Of a DNA stretch of 64,000 nt, positions 41,289 to 48,610 are shown in pieces. The stretch lies in NCBI GenBank assembly GCA_947259885.1, contig CAMYNW010000029.1, forward strand, positions 1 to 64,000, written 5' to 3'. The notes beneath the pieces were generated by a model. The model was not told the DNA's origin and made no database searches. It was given only the letters and a program-made list of their open reading frames with translations. Positions within the stretch are counted from its first letter, which is position 1. Each line of letters starts with the position of its first letter. The stretch is from an uncultured Gammaproteobacteria bacterium (GTDB taxonomy: Bacteria > Pseudomonadota > Gammaproteobacteria > Arenicellales > Poriferihabitantaceae). The translations under genes and the position numbers were made by a program.

Positions 41289-41603
41289 ATGACTAAATAT
41301 ATTTTTGTATATCATGGTGGTAGCCAACCACAAAGCGAAGAAGAGGGTGCCCAGGTAATGGCCGCGTGGCAGAATTGGCTCAATGGGATGGGAGATGCAG
41401 TGGCTGACTGGGGTAATCCGGTTGGAATGTCATCAACGGTTCATAGCGATGGGTCGGTTACCGGTGATGGGGGTGCGAATCCTACTAGCGGATATTCTCT
41501 GATCAATGCCGCCAGCATGGAAGAGGCTCTAGCGCTAGCAAAAGGGTGTCCTATACTACAAGCCCAGGGATCAGTCGAAGTTGCCGAAACGATGGAAATG
41601 TAA
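41289..41603 (+). CDS. YCII/DGPF-related protein
   Basis: A 104-residue protein with the ferredoxin-like YCII fold: KYIFVYHGGSQ, then AWQNWLNGMGDAVADWGNP, then GYSLINAASMEEALALAKGCP, ending VEVAETMEM. GAGG lies before the ATG. YCII-related proteins often sit beside ECF42 sigma factors; their function is unknown, though a role as enzyme or sigma modulator has been suggested. A second member follows after 20 bases, then the sigma-factor gene. Confidence 0.87.
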   Translation: MTKYIFVYHGGSQPQSEEEGAQVMAAWQNWLNGMGDAVADWGNPVGMSSTVHSDGSVTGDGGANPTSGYSLINAASMEEALALAKGCPILQAQGSVEVAETMEM

Positions 41604-41623
41604 TCGAACTAGAGAGGCTCAAG

Positions 41624-41989
41624 ATGCAATACCTGTTACTTATCTATAGTGCTGAAGATGCTGGTCCACAGCCAGGTGAAGCGGAATACGGCGAGTTTAT
41701 GAACGATTATTATGCATTCACTAAAGAGGTTAGAGAAAGAGGCATTTTTGAAGGTGGTCAACCTCTTGACAGGATCAGCACCGCAACCACTGTAAGTGTA
41801 AGAGATGGTGAGACGCAAGTCAGTGATGGCCCATTTGCAGAAACCAAGGAAGTTCTGGGTGGATACTATTTGCTTGATTGCAAAAACCTGGATGAAGCCT
41901 TGGAATGTGCTGCGAAGATTCCAACCGCAAAGTATGGCAGCATTGAAGTTCGTCCCATAATGCAGATTCCTGGTGCCGATCAAGCCTGA
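41624..41989 (+). CDS. DGPF-domain (YCII) protein
   Basis: A 121-residue protein. The ATG at 41624 has AGAGG six bases before it and begins MQYLLLIYSAED, the family standard. The name-giving motif is present as VSDGPFAETKEVLGGYYLLDC, followed by LDEALECAAKIPTAKYGSIEVRPIM. DGPF proteins are the usual genomic partners of ECF42 sigma factors, and the sigma-factor gene begins 70 bases downstream. The longer frame upstream is not family-like. Confidence 0.92.
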   Translation: MQYLLLIYSAEDAGPQPGEAEYGEFMNDYYAFTKEVRERGIFEGGQPLDRISTATTVSVRDGETQVSDGPFAETKEVLGGYYLLDCKNLDEALECAAKIPTAKYGSIEVRPIMQIPGADQA

Positions 41990-42059
41990 CACTCTTTCCG
42001 TTGGCGGAAACCGCTCGATCGAGTCACAACAGACTATTTTCAGTTGAATCTGATTTGAC

Positions 42060-43352
42060 GTGGCTCAATCCGATGTCATTAATAGCAATATTGAGCATAC
42101 GGTAAGGGACCATTATGGACGCATACTCGCAATCCTAGCAAAACAGTTTGGAGACATCGAACTTGCGGAGGATGTGCTGCAGGAAGCAATAGTATCTGCG
42201 TTAGAAAAGTGGCCTATGAGCGGGTGTCCTGAAAAGCCCGTCGCCTGGCTAATGCAGACGGCTAAGCACAAAGCGATAGACAGGCTAAGACGACAACAGG
42301 TATATCGTTCAAAAGCCGAACAACTGCTGATTCTTGAGCAAATTGAAAAAGAAGTAGCGATGGAGGGTGATATTTCAGAGTATCCCGATCAGAGATTAAG
42401 CTTAATTTTTACCTGTTGCCATCCTGCATTGGGTGAACAGGTTCGAGTGGCATTAACCCTGAAGACACTTTGTGGATTGTCCACATTACAAGTTGCGAAA
42501 GCTTTCCTGGTTTCAGAATCATCGATGGCCCAGAGAATAGTCAGGGCAAAGCGCAAGATAAAGTCAGCGGGGATTCCCTACCAGGTTCCACCAGCGCATC
42601 TAATCGAACAACGGTTGTCTGCAGTCCTCGCAGTAATTTATTTTATTTATAATGAAGGATATTACCGTAGCGTTGGCGATAGTTTAATAAGCTCGGAGCT
42701 TTGTGAAGAAGGGGTCCATCTAGCAACTATGATGTTAGAACTATTGCCGGAAGAACCAGAGGTAATGGGTTTGCTGGCGCTACTTTATTTTCATCACGCG
42801 CGAAAAGCCGCAAGAATTAGTGACAAAGGTGAGTTGATCGATCTTGAGCATCAATACCGAGCAAGCTGGAACAGTTCCTTTATCGAAACTGCGGATCAAC
42901 TTCTGAGAGACGCCCTTGCTAAGAGTAAACCAGGCAGCTATCAAATTCAGGCTGCAATTAGTGCAGTGCATGCGCATGCAGCTAGGTTCAGCGATACTGA
43001 CTGGAAGCAGATAGTATTGCTGTATCAGAAGCTGGAATCGATAGATAGCAATCCGGTCATTAAGTTAAACCTAGCAGTCGCACTTTCCTTTGCCGAGGAA
43101 CCAGCAATCGGCCTAATGTATCTTGATCAAATTAGTAATCTGGATAGGCTCGGTGCTTATCATCCCTATTTCACCGCTCGGGCAGAGCTATTGCGACGGC
43201 TTGGAAATCTGCAAGAATCCAGATTGATGTATCAAAAGGCGATTGGACTATGTGATAACTCCATCGAGAGAAACCACCTGCTGAGAAGGATGCGATCACT
43301 GGACTGCTTGGTCTTGCCATCGTTCCAGGAAGGGAGCGAGTCAACGGTCTGA
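42060..43352 (+). CDS. ECF42-like RNA polymerase sigma factor with foreign 3' end
   Basis: A 430-residue sigma factor. Sigma region 2 covers about 10-80 (GRILAILAKQFGDIELAEDV, KPVAWLMQTAKHKAIDRLRR) and region 4 about 115-170 (FTCCHPALGEQVRVALTLKT, then LSTLQVAKAFLVSESSMAQR). The long C-terminal extension with TPR-like helices (from about 185) is typical of ECF42. The start is GTG. The native protein seems to end at about LLRRMRSL: from base 43300 the DNA is antisense to a HAD phosphatase gene fragment, so the last 17 codons (CLVLPSFQEGSE...) are foreign. The loss is only at the very end, so activity may remain. Confidence 0.9.
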   Translation: MAQSDVINSNIEHTVRDHYGRILAILAKQFGDIELAEDVLQEAIVSALEKWPMSGCPEKPVAWLMQTAKHKAIDRLRRQQVYRSKAEQLLILEQIEKEVAMEGDISEYPDQRLSLIFTCCHPALGEQVRVALTLKTLCGLSTLQVAKAFLVSESSMAQRIVRAKRKIKSAGIPYQVPPAHLIEQRLSAVLAVIYFIYNEGYYRSVGDSLISSELCEEGVHLATMMLELLPEEPEVMGLLALLYFHHARKAARISDKGELIDLEHQYRASWNSSFIETADQLLRDALAKSKPGSYQIQAAISAVHAHAARFSDTDWKQIVLLYQKLESIDSNPVIKLNLAVALSFAEEPAIGLMYLDQISNLDRLGAYHPYFTARAELLRRLGNLQESRLMYQKAIGLCDNSIERNHLLRRMRSLDCLVLPSFQEGSESTV

Positions 43353-43373
43353 GCGTCCGCCGGGGTACTGAAG
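43300..43373 (-). repeat. Left arm of a 74-bp inverted repeat (HAD copy 1)
   Basis: The reverse complement of this block matches 47180-47253 at 72 of 74 positions; the two differences are single substitutions. The arms face opposite ways and bracket the SDR relic, the IS3 tail, vapBC and the sulfatase gene. Confidence 0.92.
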
Positions 43374-43426
43374 ACCAGGAAGAAGCCCAGTGTGCATACA
43401 GTGAGTAAAGTTCGTTTCATTATCAA
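43300..43426 (-). pseudogene. N-terminal fragment of a HAD phosphatase gene
   Basis: The minus strand reads MIMKRTLLTVCTLGFFLVFS then TPADAQTVDSLPSWNDGKTKQS, a signal peptide and the first mature residues. The same mature start occurs in the decayed HAD gene at 47106. Homology stops at 43300, where the sigma-factor gene takes over on the other strand. The signal peptides of the two copies differ while the following 74 bases are almost identical. Confidence 0.8.
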
Positions 43427-43442
43427 TATACCCCTCTATAGT

Positions 43443-43470
43443 CAGCGATCAGCGATCAGCGATCAGCGAT
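43443..43470. repeat. Four 7-bp tandem repeats
   Basis: Four perfect copies of cagcgat in the gap left of the SDR relic, just upstream of the HAD fragment start on the minus strand. The unit is not a multiple of three and lies outside genes; simple slippage is the likely origin. Confidence 0.92.
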
Positions 43471-43601
43471 CAGGGACCAGCTAACGCTATGCATCACCGG
43501 ATTTATGGAGCCGCAGGCGGAACAAGTTCCATGTGCGTGCGTTTGTTATGCTTTCTTTATATTTAACCCGTCCGGTCAAGTACCACCTGCTGCATTCTAA
43601 A

Positions 43602-43805
43602 CTACGTAATGGTCTGGCCTCCGTCAATGACAAGTACATGACCGGTTATGAACGAGGAGGTATCATCACAAAGCCATACAGCAGCGTCTGCAATATTTTG
43701 GGATAGACCCATACGTCCCATTGGAATTAGAGCAATCAACTGCTCTGTTAATTCAGGATGTTGATCCAAACCAGCTGCCATACCTGACTCGGTATGTCCA
43801 GGACA
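43602..43805 (-). pseudogene. C-terminal remnant of a short-chain dehydrogenase
   Basis: Reading the minus strand from about 43805 gives CPGHTESGMAAGLDQHPELT, then ALIPMGRMGLSQNIADAAVW, then LCDDTSSFITGHVLVIDGGQ and a stop at 43602-43604. This is the classic last third of an SDR: the PG after the active-site helix, the PMGRMG loop and the ITGHVLVIDGG ending. The Rossmann N-terminus and YxxxK are missing. The break at about 43803-43808 coincides with the beginning of IS3 transposase homology on the other strand, so the insertion probably cut the gene. Confidence 0.85.
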
Positions 43806-44149
43806 GTTTGAATATGGCTATCCAGCATCGCAAGCCCGGTCCTGGTTTGATTCATCATGCTGATCGAATAGCGACCTACGCCACAGACCGGTATCAAGAG
43901 ACCCAACAAGAACACGGCATCATTCCTAGCATGCGTCGCAAGCGAGACTGCTGGGACAATGCTGTAGCAGAGAGTTTCTTTAGCAACCTAAAGAATGAGC
44001 TGACTTACTGGACGACGTTTAACAACAGAGACCAAGCACGATCAGCGATCTTTGATTACATTGAAATATTCTATAATCGAAAGCGACTGCATCAAACTCT
44101 GAATTATGCATCTCCGGATGCCTATGAACAGAAGATGATTGGAGCTTAA
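43803..44149 (+). mobile_element. IS3-family transposase (OrfB) C-terminal fragment
   Basis: From about 43803 the plus strand reads SLNMAIQHRKPGPGLIHHAD and DRYQETQQEHGIIPSMRRKR then DCWDNAVAESFFSNLKNELT and FDYIEIFYNRKRLHQTLNYA: the last third of an IS3-type integrase core. The second Asp (HAD) and the catalytic Glu (VAESFF) are present, but the first Asp and everything upstream are missing, and the usual Gly after HSDR is Ile. The open frame extends left to 43721 only by reading antisense SDR DNA. Terminal repeats were not identified; the right end probably lies within 44150-44200. Confidence 0.85.
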
Positions 44150-44566
44150 TTTAACGGTCCGTGAAAGTTAGTACCCTTCATTGTGTCCCCAAAATCTATA
44201 AACTATAACTCGAGCGCAGACCCATTCGTAAGAACTGTCCCTGATAAATCTGGACACGTGCTCTAACTTCCAGTATTCCCTTTTTCTGCTGCTAATGCCA
44301 TCCAGTGCCAGTCATTGCCAGCCAGTACCGGTCACTCCCACTCGATTGTAAATAAGCCCTTTTTACACATTCAATTCACTAACTTATTTTTTGAACAGCT
44401 GACAATACCATGAACAATACCATGTTCAGAAATCGTTGCTAGTTGTCACTGAAAATTACAAACCTTATGCGGCCAATCGGCAGGCTATGTCAGCTTTCGC
44501 TGTAGATCACTGGAGCTCAAGCGCTATTCAACGACACGCTCTTGCGCAATAAGCGCATCTAATATA
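44150..44566. other. Gap right of the IS3 fragment
   Basis: No gene is seen. It likely holds the IS right end near its left side. At about 44296-44342 imperfect copies of a ccagt-containing unit follow one another, and at about 44402-44428 a 12-base unit acaataccatga is nearly duplicated. These small repeats look like slippage products in unconstrained DNA. Confidence 0.5.
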
Positions 44567-44580
44567 ACATCATATGATGT
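44567..44580. promoter_or_regulatory. Palindrome upstream of vapB, candidate operator
   Basis: ACATCATATGATGT is a perfect 14-bp palindrome 34 bases before the vapB start. VapBC complexes repress their own operon by binding such symmetrical sites, so this is a likely operator overlapping the promoter. Confidence 0.5.
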
Positions 44581-44614
44581 CATAAATTATGCCTCCTGAT
44601 GAGGGAGATTACTC

Positions 44615-44815
44615 ATGAGAACCACACTGAATATCGATGACCAATTACTGGCAGAGGCTCAGCGGATTACTGGGGTGAGCGAGAAAGTTGCACTCGTTCG
44701 AGAGGGGCTGCGCGCCCTTATTGAGCGAGAAAGCGCGCGCCGGTTGGCGCGACTGGGAGGAAGCGAGCCTCAACTGAAACCAATACCTCGTCGCCAGTCC
44801 GATCCTGCAAAATGA
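44615..44815 (+). CDS. vapB: VapB-type antitoxin
   Basis: A 66-residue protein. The DNA-binding N-terminus MRTTLNIDDQLLAEAQRITG then KVALVREGLRALIERESARR is typical of VapB antitoxins, and the basic C-terminal tail (SEPQLKPIPRRQS) would wrap the toxin. GGGAG precedes the ATG. It overlaps the toxin gene by four bases (ATGA), the usual arrangement that keeps antitoxin made first. It probably represses the operon with the toxin as co-repressor. Confidence 0.93.
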   Translation: MRTTLNIDDQLLAEAQRITGVSEKVALVREGLRALIERESARRLARLGGSEPQLKPIPRRQSDPAK

Positions 44816-45177
44816 TCTTGGTCGATACTTCGATCTGGATCGACCATCTGCGCTCCGGTGATACCCGGCTTGCTGATTTACTTGACCGAAGCCAGGTACT
44901 GACACACCCCTTTGTCATAGGTGAACTGGCATGCGGAAATTTGCGCAACCGCGATGAAATTCTCAGACTGGCCAATGACCTTCCACAGTCACCGGTCGCC
45001 TCCGCGGCAGAGGCACTGCACTTTATCGAACGTAATCAACTGATGGGATTGGGAGTCGGTTATATTGATATCCATCTGCTTGCTGCAACCGCATTGGCGG
45101 AAAATGCCATGCTCTGGACAGGCGATAAACGACTGAAGAAAGTTGCAAGCAAGTTGAAACTGGCGTTTGACGAATAA
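44812..45177 (+). CDS. vapC: VapC-type PIN-domain toxin
   Basis: A 121-residue PIN-fold ribonuclease. All four acidic residues of the metal site are in place: Asp5 (LVDTSIW), Glu38 (VIGELACG), Asp86 (YIDIHLLA) and Asp105 (WTGDKRL). VapC toxins cut tRNA or rRNA and stop growth when the antitoxin is lost. The gene is intact although its surroundings are full of decayed genes, which fits a stabilising or addictive element of the island. Confidence 0.94.
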   Translation: MILVDTSIWIDHLRSGDTRLADLLDRSQVLTHPFVIGELACGNLRNRDEILRLANDLPQSPVASAAEALHFIERNQLMGLGVGYIDIHLLAATALAENAMLWTGDKRLKKVASKLKLAFDE

Positions 45178-45338
45178 TCCTTGGATTAACCGAAATCCTG
45201 CGGCCAACTGGTCGGCGTTGTAGATATTTTAAGATTGGAATATTTGGTTTAACTCATTAAGTTAGCATATTTACTAAAGTTAGAATAATATATATGCAGT
45301 AGAAAATGTTAAAAATTAAATCCTAAAGGAAAACGATT

Positions 45339-46946
45339 ATGATGCAAATACGACTTGCCGCGATCATCGCGCTTCTATCGACTATAGGGCTGGGGACAAG
45401 CGCCTCTGCACAGGACAGGCCCAACATCCTGGTGATCTGGGGCGACGATGTAGGGCAAACGAACATCTCGGCCTATACGATGGGGCTGGTGGGCTACCAG
45501 ACGCCGAACATCGACCGGATCGCCGATGAGGGCATCATATTTACTGACTACTACGCCGAGCAGTCCTGTACAGCCGGCCGATCCACCTTCATCACCGGGC
45601 AGACGGCCTTCCGTACCGGGCTTTCAAAGGTCGGCCTGCCTGGGGCCCCGCAGGGCATGAAGGAACAAGACGCCACCATCGCTGCGCTTCTCAAGAAACA
45701 GGGCTATGCGACAGGGCAGTTTGGCAAGAACCACCTCGGCGACCTCGACGAGCATTTGCCGACAAAACATGGCTTCGACGAGTTTTTTGGCAACCTCTAT
45801 CATCTGAACGCCGAGGAAGAGCCGGAGAACGAGGACTATCCCAATGACCTGGTCATGAAGGACGGTCGTTCCTTCGCCGAGGTCTTCGGCCCGCGCGGCG
45901 TACTTAAGACTGCCGCCGTCTACGACGAAAATGGGGCTGTCACCGGTCAGGAGATCGAAGACACCGGCGCACTCACCAAGAAGCGCATGGAAACCGTCGA
46001 CGATGAGACCCTTGCCGCCGCGATCGAGTTCATCCGGGCCAAGGAACAAGAGGATGTGCCCTGGTTTGTCTGGTGGAACGGTACACGCATGCACTTCCGG
46101 GTCCACGTCACCGAAGAGCGCCGAGCCATGGCCAATGAGGTCGCTGGTAAAAAAGTCGATGAGTACGCCGCAGGCATGATCGAGCATGACATGCATGTAG
46201 GCCAGTTCCTCGACCTGATTGACGAACTCGGCATTGCCGAGGAGACGCTGGTGTTCTACTCCACCGACAACGGGCCGCACATGAACACCTGGCCGGATGC
46301 AGCGTGGTCGCCGTTCCGTGGTGAAAAGAACACCAATTGGGAAGGCGCGTTCCGCGTACCGGCCATGGTGCGCTGGCCCGGCAAGATCGAGGCCGGGCGA
46401 ATCTCAAATGAGATCATGCACCACATGGACTGGCTGCCGACCTTCCTGGCCGTGGCTGGTGTGGATGACATCAAGGAGCAGCTAAAGGGAGATGGTGTTA
46501 AGGCGATCGGGCGTGACTACCGGGTCCACCTCGATGGCTACAACACGCTGCCCTACCTTCTGGGTGAAGAGGAAACGACACCGCGCGACGAGATCTTCTA
46601 TTTCTCGGATACCGGTGATCTGACCGCCCTGCGATACGACGAATGGAAGGTTGTCTTCATGGAGCATCGCTTCCCGCAGACTATGCGGGCCTGGGCGGAA
46701 CCCTGGACCGTTCTGCGCATGCCGCTGCTATTCAACCTGCGGCGCGATCCCTATGAGCGTGGGCAGATCACATCGAACACCTATTACGATTGGTTCCTAG
46801 ATCGCGTCTTCCTGTTGGCGCCGGCGGCGGCTTACGTAGGCCAATTCCTTGCCACCTTCGAGGAGTTCCCGCCCAGCCAGAAGCCGGGATCGTTCACCAT
46901 CGGCGATGCGAAGGAGAAGATCCTCAACACTATCGGATCGCCTTAG
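45339..46946 (+). CDS. Periplasmic arylsulfatase
   Basis: A 535-residue type I sulfatase that hydrolyses sulfate esters. A signal peptide (residues 1-24, ending ASAQ) leads to NILVIWGDDVGQ, with metal ligands Asp36 and Asp37. The formylglycine site is EQSCTAGRSTF: Cys77 with Arg81, a CxAxR-type motif that needs a maturase. Other ligands: FGKNHLGD with Lys and His, and YSTDNGPH with Asp and Asn. Length fits. AAAGGA precedes the ATG. The gene is more GC-rich than its flanks, and no formylglycine-generating enzyme is in the window. A neighbouring HAD phosphatase gene is decayed. Confidence 0.93.
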   Translation: MMQIRLAAIIALLSTIGLGTSASAQDRPNILVIWGDDVGQTNISAYTMGLVGYQTPNIDRIADEGIIFTDYYAEQSCTAGRSTFITGQTAFRTGLSKVGLPGAPQGMKEQDATIAALLKKQGYATGQFGKNHLGDLDEHLPTKHGFDEFFGNLYHLNAEEEPENEDYPNDLVMKDGRSFAEVFGPRGVLKTAAVYDENGAVTGQEIEDTGALTKKRMETVDDETLAAAIEFIRAKEQEDVPWFVWWNGTRMHFRVHVTEERRAMANEVAGKKVDEYAAGMIEHDMHVGQFLDLIDELGIAEETLVFYSTDNGPHMNTWPDAAWSPFRGEKNTNWEGAFRVPAMVRWPGKIEAGRISNEIMHHMDWLPTFLAVAGVDDIKEQLKGDGVKAIGRDYRVHLDGYNTLPYLLGEEETTPRDEIFYFSDTGDLTALRYDEWKVVFMEHRFPQTMRAWAEPWTVLRMPLLFNLRRDPYERGQITSNTYYDWFLDRVFLLAPAAAYVGQFLATFEEFPPSQKPGSFTIGDAKEKILNTIGSP

Positions 46947-46962
46947 GGAATCTGGCGGCATC

Positions 46963-46997
46963 GGCCCAAGCGTTGTCCAAGGGGCAACGCTTGGGCC
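46963..46997. terminator. Strong hairpin after the sulfatase gene
   Basis: Arms ggcccaagcgttg (46963-46975) and caacgcttgggcc (46985-46997) pair over 13 bases around a 9-base loop, starting 17 bases after the stop codon. There is no T tract directly after it; a T run follows at about 47063-47070. It probably ends or protects the sulfatase transcript. Confidence 0.6.
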
Positions 46998-47105
46998 AAG
47001 CCGACCCTTCCGTACGCAAACAGGGATAGACCACAAGTTGCCTTGGCAAACTTAGTCTGTCCTTTTTTTATTTCCTTTTATATTTTTAACAGTGGTGAAT
47101 GATCA

Positions 47106-48133
47106 ATGATCAGGAAGCCCATCATCAGGAGTCTAGCCACCGCCCTCGCCTTGTTAGCCCTTGCTCACGTGGGTCTGGCCTTCAGTACCCCGGCGGACGC
47201 ACAGACCGTTGACTCGCTCCCCTCCTGGAACGATGGCAAGACCAAGCAGTCCATTGTCGAATTCGTGGCGACGGTAACAGAGAAAGGGTCGCCAGACTTT
47301 GTACCACCCGCTGAGCGCATCGCCGTGTTCGACAACGACGGCACACTTTGGGCCGAACAGCCGATGTATTTCTTTCTCCTCTTCGGCGCTCGACCGTGTC
47401 AAGGTGCTCGCACCAGAGCATCCTGAATGGAAGGACCAGGAACCCTTCGCCTCGCTGCTCAAGGGGACGTCAAAGGCGCATTTGCAGGTGGCGAACATGC
47501 GATCCTCGAAATCGTCATGGCTACCCACGCGGGCAACACCACCGAGCAGTTCGAGAAGATCATGAAGGATTGGATATCCACGGCAAAACATCCCACGAGC
47601 AAGCGCCTGTGCACGGAGATGGTCTATTAGCCCATGCTGGAGTTGCTCGATTACCTTCGGGCCAATGGTTTCAAAACCTTCATCGTTTCCGGCGGCGGCA
47701 TCGAGTTCATGCGCCCGTGGTCCGAGAAAGTCTACGGTATCCCACCTGAGCAGGTGATTGGCAGCAGCATCAAGGTGAAGTTCGAGATGCACGAAGGCAC
47801 GCCGGTTCTTGTCCGCCTGCCGGAACTCGACTTCTTTGACGACAAGGAAGGCAAGCCCATTGCTATCCACCAGCAAATCGGTCGACGGCCCATTGCAGCG
47901 TTCGGCAACTCCGACGGCGACCTGCAGATGCTGCAATGGACCACTGCCGGAAAGGGGCCGCGGTTCGCGCTATACGTCCACCACACTGATGCCAAGCGCG
48001 AATGGGCCTACGATCGAGAGTTCCAAGCTTTGGCCGTCTCGACAAAGGCCTCGACGAAGCGCAGGCGAAAGGCTGGACGGTTGTTGACATGAAGCAGGAC
48101 TGGAAGGTCATCTACCCGCACGAGAAAAACTGA
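47106..48133 (+). pseudogene. HAD-family phosphatase with three frameshifts and a stop
   Basis: The product would be an exported haloacid-dehalogenase-type phosphatase of about 340 residues. Signal peptide, then TVDSLPSWNDGKTKQS and the nucleophile motif AVFDNDGTLWAEQP in the first frame. Homology then moves to a second frame (FALDRVKVLAPEHPEWKDQE), back (GDVKGAFAGGEHAILEIVMA), meets a TAG at 47628-47630 (EMVY then PMLELLDYL), goes on through FIVSGGGIEFMRPW and AAFGNSDGDLQML, and ends in a third frame with AKGWTVVDMKQDWKVIYPH and a stop at 48131. Catalytic motifs survive but cannot be read as one chain. Confidence 0.88.
47180..47253 (+). repeat. Right arm of a 74-bp inverted repeat (HAD copy 2)
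   Basis: Inverted counterpart of 43300-43373, with 72 of 74 positions equal. It lies inside the 5' part of the decayed HAD gene, from the end of its signal peptide into the mature start. Confidence 0.92.
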
Positions 48134-48261
48134 CAACAGGAATGTATTGGCAAGGCCAATAAGCGATTGCAGTCGACCGCATTCTGCCGCCGGGTCGGCG
48201 GCAGCGGTCGGCGACGCGTGGCCAGTGCGATAAGCCGCCCTTCACGTTTTTCCCGAGACGA

Positions 48262-48326
48262 ATGGTCGAACACGGCATGCACTTCGGCCAGTTTCTTGAT
48301 CTACTGGACGAACTTGGCATCGCCGA
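48262..48326 (+). pseudogene. Short sulfatase gene fragment
   Basis: The frame MVEHGMHFGQFLDLLDELGI followed by AD matches the part MIEHDMHVGQFLDLIDELGI of the intact sulfatase at about residues 277-296. Nothing of the sulfatase fold is found left or right of it. At its right edge it joins azoR-like sequence directly. DNA similarity to the intact gene is clear but imperfect, so it comes from a related gene rather than a recent copy. Confidence 0.75.
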
Positions 48327-48610
48327 TGTAATCTTTCGCTATAAGTATCAATGGCCCCGAGGGACTGCTCAAGGGCAAGCAGGCAGATATTATTATTACG
48401 ACGGGTGGTGTGCTATTGGAGAGCCCGGTAGAATTTGTTGGCGGTTACCTGAAGCAGGTCTTTGGTTTCATCGGTATCGACGATATTAATATTCTAGAGG
48501 CCGACCAGATGAACCTCGATGCCGAGACAAGCTTTACTCAGGCGCTGTTAAAAATCGAACAAAAGTATCAGGCCACAGCGGCCCAGGAGCAAGCCAATGA
48601 ACACACGTAA
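48327..48610 (+). pseudogene. azoR: 3' remnant of azoR (FMN-dependent NADH-quinone reductase)
   Basis: After FRY at the join, the frame reads INGPEGLLKGKQADIIITTG, then LLESPVEFVGGYLKQVFGFI, GIDDINILEADQMNL and ends in a charged helix. This is the last half of an AzoR-type flavodoxin-fold reductase (FRY-x(4)-GPEGLLKGK pattern). The N-terminal FMN-binding half is missing. The stop at 48608-48610 overlaps the pirin start, the normal spacing of a coupled pair, so the pirin gene once had azoR as its upstream partner. Confidence 0.82.

Noticed and set aside
43443..43470. 7-bp tandem repeats as an origin or iteron array
   Set aside because: Only four short units with no initiator gene or DnaA-type boxes; simple slippage is enough.
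43721..43802. Extended N-terminus of the IS3 transposase frame
   Set aside because: These codons are the antisense of the SDR remnant, whose reading on the minus strand is clearly family-like.
45624..46280. Long minus-strand open frame (218 codons) inside the sulfatase gene
   Set aside because: It is antisense to a well-conserved sulfatase, shows no family motif, and long shadow frames are expected in GC-rich coding DNA.
47154..47936. 260-codon minus-strand frame over the HAD pseudogene
   Set aside because: It reads antisense to clear HAD motifs and has no recognisable content; the plus strand explains the region despite its frameshifts.
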